Under the pieces are notes generated by a model. The model searched no databases and was not told where the DNA came from. It worked only from the letters and a program-made list of their open reading frames with translations. A stretch of DNA of 55,743 bases from Pseudomonas sp. (GTDB lineage Bacteria > Pseudomonadota > Gammaproteobacteria > Pseudomonadales > Pseudomonadaceae), in NCBI RefSeq assembly GCF_028293835.1, contig NZ_JAQGNX010000110.1, forward strand, positions 1-55,743, given 5' to 3'. How positions within the stretch are numbered: position 1 is the first letter of the stretch; every line of letters starts with the position of its first letter. Shown piece by piece: positions 27,429 to 37,133 of this stretch. The position numbers and the translations under genes are program-made.

Positions 27429-27480
27429 CGCCACGTCTTCGACGCCGCGCTGTCGTGCAGCAAACACAAAATCTGTAGGA
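27429..27480 (+). repeat. 52-bp dispersed element, copy 3
   Basis: Starts CCGCCACGTCTTCGACGCCG and ends ACACAAAATCTGTAGG, joined to the REP that follows. Closest to copy 2 (about 48 of 52). Confidence 0.82.
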
Positions 27481-27502
27481 GCAGCCTTCGGCAGTTCCTA
27501 CA
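27475..27502 (+). repeat. Compact REP palindrome
   Basis: TGTAGGAGCAGCC and GGCAGTTCCTACA face each other across a two-base centre, so here two inverted REP heads are fused without the usual spacer. It could serve as a terminator for the hydrolase gene or the minus-strand gene next to it. Confidence 0.75.
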
Positions 27503-27526
27503 GATATCTGTGATGTTCAAGCGGCA

Positions 27527-27904
27527 TTACGCCGTGTGCCAGACAATTTCTTCTTCGCCATCGACGCTGATGCGGATCCAGCGGTCGGCGGTTTCGTCGC
27601 TTTCTTCTTCGACCCAGGTGCCCGGCGCGCAGCGGACTTCGACGTTCAATGCGGCGAAGGCAGCGCGGGCGCAGGCGATGTCGTCATCCCATGGCGTTTG
27701 GTCGCTGTCCAGATGCAGGCTGTTCCATTTGCCCACTGCTTTTGGCAGCCACGTCACCGCGACGCCGCCAGCGACGCATTTGAAGGTCTGGCCTTTCTTT
27801 TCCCACTCGCTGCATGAACCCAGTGCAGCACTGAGCCAAGTGGCGACGGCTTTGTAATCGACGTCGTAGTCTTTAAGGTAAATCTCGATATCAGGTTGGC
27901 GCAT
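27527..27904 (-). CDS. Conserved hypothetical cytoplasmic protein
   Basis: 125 residues from the ATG at 27904 (MRQPDIEIYLKDYDVDYKAV); a longer frame begins at 27934. It is acidic and rich in tryptophan, with VATWLSAALGSCSEWEKKG, GGVAVTWLPKAVGKWNSLHL and the C-terminal RWIRISVDGEEEIVW. No signal or membrane segment. I recall similar proteins beside rlmA in other pseudomonads, but I know of no function. It probably shares a transcript direction with rlmA and dapE upstream. Confidence 0.8.
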   Translation of the reverse strand: MRQPDIEIYLKDYDVDYKAVATWLSAALGSCSEWEKKGQTFKCVAGGVAVTWLPKAVGKWNSLHLDSDQTPWDDDIACARAAFAALNVEVRCAPGTWVEEESDETADRWIRISVDGEEEIVWHTA

Positions 27905-27978
27905 GGATGCCTCGTCAAAAATTGGAAAATCCATTCGCGGATTCTGTATGTCGCGTTAAATGAGTGCTTATAAGCAAA

Positions 27979-28791
27979 TTATTGAAGCACGAAATAATCG
28001 TAGCGCATGGAGACCGTCACTTCGAACGGCGCCACTTGCTCAATGACATTGGCCCGGCGCTCGGCGCTGGCTCGCCAGCCATGAGGTGTCATCGCCAGCA
28101 GGTTGGCGCGGGACTGGCCGTCAACCAATGTCAGCTTGAATTCCAGGATTTCGCTGTGTTGCAACTGCATGCCTTCCGGGATCAAGGCCAGATGCTTGTC
28201 ATCGGCATAATCGCGCACTTCGTCGTACAGCCGCTCGCGTAGCTCCATCAAGTGGCCGCTGGTAGGACCGACGCGCATCAGGCCGCCACCGGGCGTCAAC
28301 AGGCGCTTGGCTTCGTTCCAGTCTAGCGGGCTGAATACGCTGACGAGAAACTGGCAGCTGTCGTTGGGCAAGGGCACGCGCGCCATGCTGGCGATCAACC
28401 ACGTCAGTGACGGGTCACGACGACAGGCTCGCTTGACTGCCTCGCGGGAAATATCCAACGCATAACCATCAGCCTCGGGCAAGGCCGTGGCAATTTGCGC
28501 GGTGTAGTAACCCTCACCGCAGCCAATATCCAGCCAGCGTGCCGGAGCACGTTCTGCGGCCAGTTCGGCCAAACGTTTGGCCACCGGTGCATAGTGCCCG
28601 GCGTTGAGAAAGTCCCGGCGGGCTTCGACCATGGCCTGGTTATCCCCAGGGTCACGGCTGTTTTTATGTTGCACCGGCAACAGGTTCAAATAACCCTGTC
28701 GCGCGCGGTCGAAGCGGTGCCCGACAGGGCAGACCACACCGTTATCGGCATCGCTGAGCGCGGCTGAGCAGATTGGGCACGTGAGCATCAT
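27979..28791 (-). CDS. rlmA: 23S rRNA (guanine-745-N1)-methyltransferase, RlmA family
   Basis: Methylates a hairpin-35 guanine of 23S rRNA. 270 residues. The N-terminal zinc finger is visible: Cys5 and Cys8 (CPIC), Cys21 (CPVGH) and His25. The Rossmann SAM site is [16 protein letters not shown] (about 86-101), followed by [13 protein letters not shown] and the [13 protein letters not shown] region. The start overlaps the dapE stop by 4 bp (a second ATG follows immediately), showing translational coupling to dapE. Confidence 0.92.
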   Translation of the reverse strand: MMLTCPICSAALSDADNGVVCPVGHRFDRARQGYLNLLPVQHKNSRDPGDNQAMVEARRDFLNAGHYAPVAKRLAELAAERAPARWLDIGCGEGYYTAQIATALPEADGYALDISREAVKRACRRDPSLTWLIASMARVPLPNDSCQFLVSVFSPLDWNEAKRLLTPGGGLMRVGPTSGHLMELRERLYDEVRDYADDKHLALIPEGMQLQHSEILEFKLTLVDGQSRANLLAMTPHGWRASAERRANVIEQVAPFEVTVSMRYDYFVLQ

Positions 28792-29939
28792 GCGAGCAAT
28801 TTGACCAGGGTTTGGTAATAGATCTCGGTCAGCACGTCGAGGTCGGCGGCCAATACACGCTCATTGACCTGATGGATGGTGGCGTTGACCGGGCCCAGCT
28901 CGACCACTTGGGTGCCCATGGTCGCAATGAAGCGACCATCTGAGGTGCCGCCGCTGGTGGACGCCTTGGTTTCCCGGCCGGTAACCGCTTTGATGCTGGC
29001 CGAAACGGCATTCAACAGATCGCCCGGCTCGGTCAGGAACGGCAGGCCAGACAGCGCCCATTCCACGTGGTAGTCCAAACCGTGTTTGTCTAGCAGGGTC
29101 ACGACGCGCTGTTGCAGGCCTTCAACGGTGGATTCGGTGGAGAAGCGGAAATTGAATATCGCTACCAGATCGCCGGGGATCACGTTGGTGGCGCCAGTGC
29201 CAGAATTAACGTTGGAGATCTGAAAGCTGGTGGGCGGGAAGAACGCGTTACCGTCGTCCCAATGCTCAGCGGTCAGTTCAGCCAATGCCGGAGCGGCCAA
29301 ATGAATCGGGTTTTTCGCCAAATGCGGATAGGCAACGTGACCTTGTACGCCGCGTACGGTCAGGGTGGCGCCCAGTGAGCCGCGACGGCCATTCTTCACC
29401 ACATCGCCCACCAGCGTCGTGCTCGACGGTTCACCGACGATGCACCAGTCCATGCGCTCATTACGTGCCATCAGGCGCTCGACCACCGCTTTAGTGCCAT
29501 GATGCGCCGGGCCTTCTTCGTCGCTGGTGATCAGGAAAGCGACCTTGCCTTTATGGTTCGGGTGTTCGCCGACAAAACGCTCGGCTGCCACTAACATCGA
29601 GGCAAGGCTGCCTTTCATGTCGGCTGCGCCACGTCCACAAAGCATGCCGTTTTCATCGATCAATGCATTAAACGGGTCATTCTGCCATGCCTGGACCGGT
29701 CCAGTCGGCACGACGTCAGTGTGCCCGGCGAAACACAATACGGGACCGTCCTGCTTGCCGTGAGTGGCCCAAAAGTTATCCACATCCTCAATGCGCATCG
29801 GTTCCAGCGCAAAACCGGCATCGCCCAGGCGCTGCATCATCACTGCCTGACAATCTGCGTCGATCGGGGTCACCGAGGGGCGGCGGATCAAGTCGCAAGC
29901 GAGTTGAAGGGTGGGCGAAAGTTCGGCTGGGGCCGTCAT
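28788..29939 (-). CDS. dapE: Succinyl-diaminopimelate desuccinylase
   Basis: Removes succinate from N-succinyl-LL-2,6-diaminopimelate in lysine and peptidoglycan synthesis; needs two zinc ions. 383 residues from the ATG at 29939, preceded by GGAG; the frame runs on to 30032 through a REP and is not coding there. M20-peptidase motifs: [14 protein letters not shown] (metal His and Asp), [14 protein letters not shown] (bridging Asp), [16 protein letters not shown] (catalytic Glu) and the C-terminal SGGTSDGRF and [12 protein letters not shown] (metal His). dapD and dapC occur elsewhere in the window. Confidence 0.96.
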   Translation of the reverse strand: MTAPAELSPTLQLACDLIRRPSVTPIDADCQAVMMQRLGDAGFALEPMRIEDVDNFWATHGKQDGPVLCFAGHTDVVPTGPVQAWQNDPFNALIDENGMLCGRGAADMKGSLASMLVAAERFVGEHPNHKGKVAFLITSDEEGPAHHGTKAVVERLMARNERMDWCIVGEPSSTTLVGDVVKNGRRGSLGATLTVRGVQGHVAYPHLAKNPIHLAAPALAELTAEHWDDGNAFFPPTSFQISNVNSGTGATNVIPGDLVAIFNFRFSTESTVEGLQQRVVTLLDKHGLDYHVEWALSGLPFLTEPGDLLNAVSASIKAVTGRETKASTSGGTSDGRFIATMGTQVVELGPVNATIHQVNERVLAADLDVLTEIYYQTLVKLLA

Positions 29940-29970
29940 GTAAATAACTCCGGTGACAACGCGATGAACC

Positions 29971-30048
29971 TGTAGGAGCCAACTCGTTGGCGAGGCGTCT
30001 TGACAGACTGGCCGTGTCAGGCGTCTCGCCAACGAGTTGGCTCCTACA
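29971..30048 (+). repeat. Paired REP element, CCAACTCGTTGGCGAG type
   Basis: The left arm (29971-29994) begins TGTAGGAGCCAACTCG and the right arm (30025-30048) is its perfect 24-bp inverted copy ending in CTCCTACA. This is the best preserved REPIN in the window, 30 bp between arms. It separates dapE from ndvB. Confidence 0.92.
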
Positions 30049-30084
30049 GGGAGTGTGCGAGCATGCTGAAAAGCCGCATAGCTT

Positions 30085-30116
30085 AAAGCAAAACGGCGAC
30101 CCGAAGGCCGCCGTTT
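30085..30116 (-). terminator. Terminator of ndvB
   Basis: AAACGGCG (30091-30098) and CGCCGTTT (30109-30116) form an 8-bp perfect stem with a CCTTCGGG-like loop on the minus strand, followed on that strand by TGCTTTAAG. It lies 17 bp after the ndvB stop. Confidence 0.75.
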
Positions 30117-30132
30117 GTTACACCCGACGTAA

Positions 30133-32721
30133 TCAGGCCGGTGTTGGCTCTACCACCTGGGCCGGTTTTGGCAGTGATGACAGGAAGGCCATGATCAACG
30201 CAGCCAAATACGGCAGCGATTGCACCAGCAGCATGGTCACCCAAAACCGCATGTCAGCGCTTGGCAAGCCTTGTACCAGGCAAATGCCTAAAGCGGCGCC
30301 CCACAACAGCAGCATGATGAACATCTCTTCCCGTGCTTCGGAGATCGCCACCCACATGCCGTGGCTGTCAGCGTTTTTCGGGGTACGGAAGAACGGGATG
30401 CTGGTGGTGAAGAAACCATACAACACGGCTTTGGCGATGGTGTGCGATAACGCCAGCCCGGCCAATGCAGCAGCAAACGCATCCTTGAGATTGACCCCGA
30501 CGGCGCGACGGTACAGGAAGATGATCTTGCCGACCTTGAACACGAACAGCGCCAATGGTGGAATCGCGAAGATCAGCAACGGTGGATCGACCCGTTGCGG
30601 CACGATGATCATCGCGCCAGACCACAGCAGGGCGCCAAAGGTGAAGAAGATGTTCATGCCATCGGCCACCCACGGCAGCCAGCCCGCAAGGAAGTGATAG
30701 CGCTGACCACGGGTCAGTTGCGTGTCCTTGCCCCGCAGCAGGCTCGAGGTGTGGCGCTTGATGATCTGGATCGCACCATAGGCCCAACGGAAACGTTGTT
30801 TCTTGAAGTCGATAAACGTGTCCGGCATCAAGCCCTTGCCATAGCTGTTATGGGCGTAGGCAGCAGAAAGGCCTTTTTCGAACACGCGCAGACCCAGTTC
30901 GGCGTCTTCACAGATGCACCAGTCAGCCCAGCCCAGCTCTTCAAGCACAGAGCGACGGGTCATGGTCATGGTGCCGTGTTGGATAATCGCGTCGCGGTCG
31001 TTACGGGTGACCATGCCGATGTGGAAGAAGCCTTTGTACTCCGAGTAGCAAAGCTTCTTGAACGTGCTTTCGTTCTGGTCGCGATAATCTTGCGGCGACT
31101 GCACCACGGCGATTTTCGGGTCGGCGAAGTGCGGCACCATGTGCTTGAGCCAGTTGCGATCAACACAATAATCCGAGTCGATTACCGCGATGACTTCCGC
31201 GTCAGGCGCGGTGTGGGGGATCAGGTAGTTCAGCGCGCCACCTTTGAAGCCTGCCAGCGGTGCGACGTGGAAGAACTTGAAGCGAGGACCCAGCAGTTCG
31301 CAATGCGCCTTGACCGGTTCCCAGACCGCAGGGTCTTTGGTGTTGTTGTCGATGATCAGGACTTCAAAGTCCGGATAGTCGAGAGCGGCCAACGCATTCA
31401 GGGTCTGTTTGACCATTTCCGGTGGCTCGTTGTAACACGGTACGTGCACCGAGACTTTCGGTCGGTAGGCGTCGTCGGTTTCCACGGGCAGGAATTCTCG
31501 TCGACGCTTGTGGGTCCAGACCGCTTCTGCGAGTTCATGGGCTTCGGCCATCAGGACGATGAACACGCCCAATGCCCCCAGCGCCAGCAAGAATCCAACG
31601 GTCAGGCTGAACCAGGTGCTGTATTGCTGGCTGTAGTCGTAACCAATCCACACCAGCACCGACCCACAGAGGAAGGCGGTGAAGGTCAGGAACGTTCGGC
31701 CACGTTGACGCAAGGCTGATCCGTCGATGAGCAACAGCGCCAGTGACAGCAACGCCAGGACACCTGAACCAATGGCCAATATGCGCCACTGCGGGATCGC
31801 GACCACGGGGCCGGTGAAGTTGAATTTCTGCTGACGATCAGCGTTGTATACGCCCCAGTACGCGCCGACCGAGCCTTCATCGCTGGCTTTCCACGGTTGA
31901 TCGAATGCTTCAATTACGAAGTAGTTGTAGCCTTGGCGGTTCAGCCTGTTGACCAGCGTACGCAGGTAAATCGCCTGGTCTGCTGGAGTGGCATCCGAAC
32001 CGCCGCGCATGCGACCGTTACTCGGCCAGCCAACCTCCGAAAGCAGCAGCGGCTTTTTCGGGAACATTTTTTTCAATTCCCGGGCGCGGTCGAGAACGAA
32101 CTGACCGGCCTTGTCCACCGGGATGAATTCCCAGTACGGCAGAATGTGCGCAGCCACCAGGTCAACGTGTTTACCCAGTTCCGGGTATTTCTCCCAGATG
32201 TGCCACTGCTCGGAGGTCGTCACCGGCACTTTGACTGCGGCGCGCACACGGTCGAGCAATACGCTCAGTTGCTTGACGGTGATTTCACGACGGAACAGGG
32301 CTTCGTTACCCACGACCACGCGAACGACGCTGCGCGATGTGTTCGCCAGCTCAATGGCCCGGGTGATCTCGCGCTCGTTGCGCTCTTCGTCGGGGCTGAT
32401 CCAGATACCGAGGGTTACGCGCAGGCCGAACTCTTCTGCCAGTTTGGGAATATCCCCCAACGAGCCGTCGACCGAATAGGTCCGAATGCTGTCGGTTTGC
32501 TTACTCATCAACTCCAGGTCCTGACGCATTTCATCGTCGGACGGGTAGATACTTTTCTGCGGGTTCTGTCCCGGTCGGAAAGGTGAGTAAGAGAAGCCTG
32601 AAATCTGCTCAGGCCAGTCGGGTGCTGAGACTGGGCGGTTTATCAGCGCCCAGAAACCGGTAAATAGTGCGGCAATTGCCACAACGACCACCAGGTTGAG
32701 TCCAAATTTACGCGATGACAT
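30133..32721 (-). CDS. ndvB: Beta-(1,3)-glucosyltransferase NdvB, GH17-like domain fused to GT2
   Basis: Makes periplasmic cyclic or linear beta-glucans. 862 residues from the ATG at 32721. A signal anchor ([17 protein letters not shown]) leads into a periplasmic GH17-like region (about 30-300) with VVVGNEALF and [12 protein letters not shown] carrying both expected glutamates. Membrane helices follow, then a GT2 domain: [25 protein letters not shown] (DxD), [16 protein letters not shown] and [11 protein letters not shown] (the QxxRW-type site), then a multi-helix C terminus. P. aeruginosa NdvB has the same order and its glucans contribute to antibiotic tolerance in biofilms. An in-frame TTG at 32739 adds six residues. 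Confidence 0.93.
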   Translation of the reverse strand: MSSRKFGLNLVVVVAIAALFTGFWALINRPVSAPDWPEQISGFSYSPFRPGQNPQKSIYPSDDEMRQDLELMSKQTDSIRTYSVDGSLGDIPKLAEEFGLRVTLGIWISPDEERNEREITRAIELANTSRSVVRVVVGNEALFRREITVKQLSVLLDRVRAAVKVPVTTSEQWHIWEKYPELGKHVDLVAAHILPYWEFIPVDKAGQFVLDRARELKKMFPKKPLLLSEVGWPSNGRMRGGSDATPADQAIYLRTLVNRLNRQGYNYFVIEAFDQPWKASDEGSVGAYWGVYNADRQQKFNFTGPVVAIPQWRILAIGSGVLALLSLALLLIDGSALRQRGRTFLTFTAFLCGSVLVWIGYDYSQQYSTWFSLTVGFLLALGALGVFIVLMAEAHELAEAVWTHKRRREFLPVETDDAYRPKVSVHVPCYNEPPEMVKQTLNALAALDYPDFEVLIIDNNTKDPAVWEPVKAHCELLGPRFKFFHVAPLAGFKGGALNYLIPHTAPDAEVIAVIDSDYCVDRNWLKHMVPHFADPKIAVVQSPQDYRDQNESTFKKLCYSEYKGFFHIGMVTRNDRDAIIQHGTMTMTRRSVLEELGWADWCICEDAELGLRVFEKGLSAAYAHNSYGKGLMPDTFIDFKKQRFRWAYGAIQIIKRHTSSLLRGKDTQLTRGQRYHFLAGWLPWVADGMNIFFTFGALLWSGAMIIVPQRVDPPLLIFAIPPLALFVFKVGKIIFLYRRAVGVNLKDAFAAALAGLALSHTIAKAVLYGFFTTSIPFFRTPKNADSHGMWVAISEAREEMFIMLLLWGAALGICLVQGLPSADMRFWVTMLLVQSLPYLAALIMAFLSSLPKPAQVVEPTPA

Positions 32722-32996
32722 AAATACTTCTGGTTCCAAAGGGTGGAACGGGGAATGCCGACGAACGCCGGTCGGCGCGCATCCTACTCTGGGCTTTGTG
32801 TGGCTGTACAGCCGGCCGGTCGGCTATTGGTCAACGGCAATGCAACTAAGTTCTGCAACTGTATTAAAGCAGGGGATGCAGTGTCCCGTCATTCGCAAAT
32901 AAATCAGGGTCAGGGTGCCCGTCGGGTTGCGGCTCATCCGGATAAAGATGCCGCAGATCTGATACGGCCCTATAATACGCGCCGGTTTTTGGGGTT

Positions 32997-33833
32997 ATGG
33001 TCATGAACACAGAAGATCCACGGTTTGCTGGCGTCGCACGGTTGTATGGCATTGAAGGCCTGGACCGGTTGCGTACCGCGCATGTGGCCATCGTCGGTGT
33101 CGGCGGAGTCGGTTCGTGGGCGGCGGAAGCCATTGCCCGCTGTGGCGTCGGTGAAATCTCGTTGTTCGATATGGACGACGTCTGCCTGAGCAACAGCAAC
33201 CGCCAATTGCATGCGTTGGACAGCACCATCGGTCGGGACAAAGTCGAGGTCATGGCCGAACGCCTGCGGGGGATCAACCCGGATTGCATCGTTCATGCGG
33301 TGAGTGATTTCGTCACTCGCGAGACCATGGCTGAATACATCACCCCAAACATCGATTGCGTGCTCGACTGCATAGACAGCGTCAATGCCAAGGCGGCGTT
33401 GATCGCATGGTGCAAGCGCCGCAAGATCCAGATCATTACCACCGGTGGCGCGGGCGGCCAGATTGACCCGACGTTGATCCAGGTCTGCGACCTTAACCGC
33501 ACCTTCAACGATCCGTTGGCATCTAAAGTGCGCTCGACCTTGCGCCGGGATTACGGTTTTTCCCGCACCATGACGCGTCACTACAGCGTGCCGTGTGTGT
33601 TCTCTACCGAGCAGCTGCGCTACCCAAAACCCGACGGCAGCATCTGCCTGCAAAAAAGCTTTGTCGGCGATGGCGTGAAACTCGACTGCTCTGGCGGGTT
33701 CGGTGCGGTAATGATGGTGACCGCGACCTTCGGCATGGTTGCGGCGACCAAAGCGGTGGATAAGATTGTGGCCGGCGTACGGCGTCCATCCGAACGTATC
33801 AAGCCGGCTCAGGCTGTGCCTGAAGCCAACTGA
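32997..33833 (+). CDS. tcdA: tRNA cyclic N6-threonylcarbamoyladenosine dehydratase
   Basis: Uses ATP to cyclise t6A37 to ct6A on tRNA (formerly CsdL/YgdL). 278 residues; ATG 32997, with a second in-frame ATG at 33003. The E1-like fold is seen in VAIVGVGGVGSWAAEAIARC (nucleotide-binding loop, about 31-50), LFDMDDVCLSNSNRQLHAL and DCIDSVNAKAALIAWC. The CSGGFG loop is near the C terminus. Its last 25 bp overlap the 3' end of csdE on the other strand. A TATAAT (32971-32976) is a plausible -10. TsaB in this window supplies its substrate modification; csdEA are its usual partners. Confidence 0.95.
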   Translation: MVMNTEDPRFAGVARLYGIEGLDRLRTAHVAIVGVGGVGSWAAEAIARCGVGEISLFDMDDVCLSNSNRQLHALDSTIGRDKVEVMAERLRGINPDCIVHAVSDFVTRETMAEYITPNIDCVLDCIDSVNAKAALIAWCKRRKIQIITTGGAGGQIDPTLIQVCDLNRTFNDPLASKVRSTLRRDYGFSRTMTRHYSVPCVFSTEQLRYPKPDGSICLQKSFVGDGVKLDCSGGFGAVMMVTATFGMVAATKAVDKIVAGVRRPSERIKPAQAVPEAN

Positions 33834-34222
33834 CGCATCCGTTGCAGCACAGCATTCAGGCCATTGCTGCGAGAGGGCGATAGATGACGGCTCAGGCCCA
33901 GTTGCTTGAACCAATCGGACAGGTCGACGTGCTGTAGCTCCTGCGCTGACAGGCCGTTGACCCGGGCCAACAACAACGCCACCAACCCCCGAATCAAGCG
34001 CGCGTCACTGGCTGCGCGAAACTGCCAGCTCGCCTGTACGACGCTGCCCAGCAGCCAGACTTGGCTCTCACAGCCATGCACGCGATGCTCTTCAGTCTTA
34101 TCGTCTTCACTCAGGGCTGGCAAGCGTTCGCCCCATTGCATCAACAGTCGTGCGCGCTGTTCCCAGCTTTGCGGCTGGTTGAAGGCGTCCAGTGCCAACT
34201 GCGCATCCGGCGGCAGGGTCAT
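33809..34222 (-). CDS. csdE: SufE/CsdE-type sulfur acceptor
   Basis: Accepts persulfide sulfur from the cysteine desulfurase and passes it on. 137 residues. The reactive cysteine is Cys51 in VHGCESQVWL, the SufE family signature. The gene starts inside the csdA stop (4-bp overlap at 34219-34222), so both are made together. Its 3' end overlaps tcdA by 25 bp, tail to tail. Confidence 0.93.
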   Translation of the reverse strand: MTLPPDAQLALDAFNQPQSWEQRARLLMQWGERLPALSEDDKTEEHRVHGCESQVWLLGSVVQASWQFRAASDARLIRGLVALLLARVNGLSAQELQHVDLSDWFKQLGLSRHLSPSRSNGLNAVLQRMRQLASGTA

Positions 34223-35424
34223 TGCAGCAGCTCCACTGCTTGATCCAATGCAGCAAAGAAGCGCTGCAGATCGTCCGAATCGTTATACAGGCTCAGGGAA
34301 GCCCGAATCGCGCCGGTCAGGCCGAGGCTATTGATCAGCGGCATTGCGCAATGGTGCCCGGCGCGGACGGCAATGCCTTGCTCGGTCAACAGGTGCGCCA
34401 GGTCAGCGCTGTGCACGCCATCGACTACGAAACTGGCCAGGGCAACCTGAGGATCACCCAATACCCGCACGCCCTGACGGCTGTTCAAGCCCTCCAGCAA
34501 TAACCGGTGCAGCGCAGCTTCATGGGCCAGCACCGCGTGGTGATCGAGACCGCTTAGGTAGTCGAGGGTCGCCCCCAGGCCGATGACTCCGGCAACGGGC
34601 GGAGTGCCTGCTTCAAACCCCAGCGGCGCAGGACGAAACGTCGCGCTCTGGTAGTCAGTGGCCAGGACCATTTCTCCGCCAAACTGCCAATGGCGTAGCT
34701 GCGCCAACGCCTCGTCGCGACCGTACAACACGCCGACGCCGTCCGGGCCGTAGAGTTTGTGGCTGGAGAACACATAAAAGTCGCAGCCTAAAGCCTTCAT
34801 ATCGTGTCGGCCGTGAACCGCGCCCTGGGCGCCATCGACTACGGTCAATGCGCCTTGAGCTTTGGCCATGCTCAGCAACGCCGGCAGAGGTTGCCAGGCG
34901 CCCAGCACATTGGATAACTGGCTGACCGCCAATAAGCGCGTACGAGGACCGATCAGCTCGGCAGCGACCTCAATATCAATCAGGCCGCGCAGATCAAGGG
35001 GTAAAATCACCAGCTTGGCACCACGGCGTTGCGCCAGTTGCTGCCAGGGCAAAAGGTTGGCGTGATGTTCCAGCGCAGAAATCACGATTTCATCCCCAGG
35101 CTGGAAGCGGTGTTCAAGCCCGTAGGCCAGCAGGTTTAACGCGGAGGTTGCGCCATGGGTGAAGACGATCTGCGAGCCGTCCATGGCGTTAAGCCAGCGG
35201 GCAACCTTGCTGCGGCTGTCTTCAAACGCCTGCGTGGCATTGGCCCCCGGCAGGTGTTGTGCCCGATGCACATTGGCCGCGCCGTTGACATAGTAATGGT
35301 TCAGCGCGTCGAGCAGGGCTTGGGGTTTTTGCGTTGTAGCGGCGTTGTCCAGATAGGTCTGGCCTTGCCGTTGCAGTGCGGCGATGGCTGGAAAGTCAGC
35401 GCGCCAGGGAGAGGGCAAAAGCAT
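34219..35424 (-). CDS. csdA: Cysteine desulfurase, CsdA/SufS type
   Basis: A PLP enzyme that takes sulfur from cysteine, leaving alanine. 401 residues. TYLDNAATTQKP opens the fold; HGATSALNLLA and LEHHANLLPW bind the cofactor; FSSHKLYGPDGVGVLYG holds the Schiff-base Lys223; the persulfide cysteine is Cys359 in VRAGHHCAMPL. The short loop around that cysteine and the SufE-type partner make this a group II enzyme. Whether it feeds Fe-S clusters or another pathway cannot be decided; no suf genes are near. Confidence 0.94.
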   Translation of the reverse strand: MLLPSPWRADFPAIAALQRQGQTYLDNAATTQKPQALLDALNHYYVNGAANVHRAQHLPGANATQAFEDSRSKVARWLNAMDGSQIVFTHGATSALNLLAYGLEHRFQPGDEIVISALEHHANLLPWQQLAQRRGAKLVILPLDLRGLIDIEVAAELIGPRTRLLAVSQLSNVLGAWQPLPALLSMAKAQGALTVVDGAQGAVHGRHDMKALGCDFYVFSSHKLYGPDGVGVLYGRDEALAQLRHWQFGGEMVLATDYQSATFRPAPLGFEAGTPPVAGVIGLGATLDYLSGLDHHAVLAHEAALHRLLLEGLNSRQGVRVLGDPQVALASFVVDGVHSADLAHLLTEQGIAVRAGHHCAMPLINSLGLTGAIRASLSLYNDSDDLQRFFAALDQAVELLQ

Positions 35425-35492
35425 AAGGATTCAGCTCGATGGATCAGGGCCGGCAGCGCTCATGCGCTGTCGACCCTGGATGCGGCATCAGA

Positions 35493-36527
35493 TCAGTTGT
35501 GAGCGTGCAGTGCTTCGTTCAACTCGATAGCCGACTTGTGGGATTTGCATTCCACTGCGCCCGTTTGCGAGTTGCGACGGAACAACAGGTCAGGCTGGCC
35601 GGCCAGTTCGCGGGCCTTGACCACTTTGACCAGCTCATTCTTATCGTCAAGCAGTGCGACTTTGGTGCCGGCTGTGACGTACAGGCCTGCTTCCACGGTA
35701 TTGCGATCACCCAACGGAAAGCCAATACCCGCGTTAGCACCGATCAGGCAGCCTTCGCCGACCTTGATCACCATGTTGCCGCCGCCAGACAAGGTGCCCA
35801 TGGTCGAGCAACCGCCGCCCAGGTCGGAACCCTTGCCGACGAATACACCTGCCGAAACGCGACCCTCGATCATGCCCGGGCCTTCGGTGCCGCCGTTGAA
35901 ATTGACAAAACCTTCGTGCATTACGGTGGTGCCTTCGCCGATGTAAGCGCCCAGACGTACCCGGGCGCTGTCAGCGATACGCACGCCGGTCGGCACCACG
36001 TAATCGGTCATTTTCGGGAATTTATCCACCGAGAACACTTCCAGCAGTTCACCCTTGAGGCGTGCTTCCAATTGACGTTCGGCTAACTCAGCCAGGTCCA
36101 CAGCGCCATGGCTGGTCCAGGCGACGTTAGGCAATAACGGGAAAATGCCTGCCAGGTTCAAACCGTGTGGCTTGACCAGACGGTGCGACAGCAAATGCAG
36201 CTTGAGGTAAGCCTCAGGCGTGGTGGTCAACGGGGCGTCTTCAGCGAGGAATGTAACGACCAGCGGTTTGTGGCTTTCTGCCAGACGGGTCAGCAAAGCC
36301 GCTTGACCGGCATCGACGTTTTTCAGCGTCTCAGCCAGTTGCGAAGCCTGAGTGGTATTGAATGCAATTGCCTGATTGCCGCCGGTGTAACCCAGCGCTG
36401 GCGCGATGGCAGCGACCAGTTCCGATGATGGATTGAGCAGCGGCTGTGCATAGAACACTTCGAGCCAAGAGCCTTGGCGATTTTGCGTGCCGACGCCGAA
36501 CGCCAGGCTGAACAGGGTCATGGACAT
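35493..36527 (-). CDS. dapD: 2,3,4,5-tetrahydropyridine-2,6-dicarboxylate N-succinyltransferase
   Basis: Succinylates tetrahydrodipicolinate in the lysine/DAP pathway. 344 residues, the long pseudomonad/actinobacterial form. The left-handed beta-helix hexapeptide region is clear from about residue 180 to 290: RIADSARVRLGAYIGEGTTV, MHEGFVNFNGGTEGPGMIEG, GVFVGKGSDLGGGCSTMGTL, CLIGANAGIGFPLGDRN. The start could be ATG 36527 or the ATG two codons later. It follows yffB on the same strand with a 48-bp gap. Confidence 0.95.
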   Translation of the reverse strand: MSMTLFSLAFGVGTQNRQGSWLEVFYAQPLLNPSSELVAAIAPALGYTGGNQAIAFNTTQASQLAETLKNVDAGQAALLTRLAESHKPLVVTFLAEDAPLTTTPEAYLKLHLLSHRLVKPHGLNLAGIFPLLPNVAWTSHGAVDLAELAERQLEARLKGELLEVFSVDKFPKMTDYVVPTGVRIADSARVRLGAYIGEGTTVMHEGFVNFNGGTEGPGMIEGRVSAGVFVGKGSDLGGGCSTMGTLSGGGNMVIKVGEGCLIGANAGIGFPLGDRNTVEAGLYVTAGTKVALLDDKNELVKVVKARELAGQPDLLFRRNSQTGAVECKSHKSAIELNEALHAHN

Positions 36528-36575
36528 GTAAATACCTCTAACTTATTAGAAAGGGGGTTCAAGCAGCGCTTTGGC

Positions 36576-36938
36576 TTACTTGAAGGCCGCCTCGTACAAT
36601 TCAGGCTTGAAGCCAACCAGGGTTTTATCGCCAAGATCGAGCACGGGACGCTTGATCATCGACGGTTGTGCGAGCATCAGTTCGATGGCTTTGGCTTGAT
36701 CGAGATCGGCTTTTTGTCCGTCGTCGAGTTTGCGAAAGGTCGTTCCTGCCCGGTTCAAAACCACTTGCCAACCATGTTCGTTGCACCACTGGGTCAGGTG
36801 CTCACGGTCGATACCGACCGCTTTGTAGTCATGAAAATCGTAACTGACGGCTTTATTGTCCAGCCACGTGCGAGCCTTTTTCATCGTGTCGCAGGCTTTG
36901 ATTCCGTAAAGCGCTACCTGCTTGATGTCATTGGGCAT
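36576..36938 (-). CDS. ArsC/Spx-family reductase, YffB type
   Basis: 120 residues of the thioredoxin-like ArsC family. The active cysteine is Cys16 in LYGIKACDTMKKARTWLD, without a second CXXC cysteine. The rest follows YffB: VSYDFHDYKAVGI, NRAGTTFRKLDD, MLAQPSMIKRPVLDL. Such proteins are thought to be glutathione-dependent thiol reductases rather than true arsenate reductases. It often precedes dapD in pseudomonads; the reason is not known. Confidence 0.92.
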   Translation of the reverse strand: MPNDIKQVALYGIKACDTMKKARTWLDNKAVSYDFHDYKAVGIDREHLTQWCNEHGWQVVLNRAGTTFRKLDDGQKADLDQAKAIELMLAQPSMIKRPVLDLGDKTLVGFKPELYEAAFK

Positions 36939-37133
36939 GATTCATCCCCTAAATCTCCCCAATACAGCGCCAAATGCGACCGAGGATTATGCCACGGCAA
37001 TCCAGACTGTGCTTCGACTGTCTCTACAACGGTCGGCCCATAGGGTGCATGGGTGTTGTGACAAAACGCCATCACGAGACTGTTTTATTAACGAAACGAT
37101 TACCGGCGATTCAGTGTTATTCGGTGGGTTTTG

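Noticed and set aside
30595..31719. 374-codon open frame opposite ndvB
   Set aside because: Antisense shadow of the GT2 domain with no protein-like motifs.
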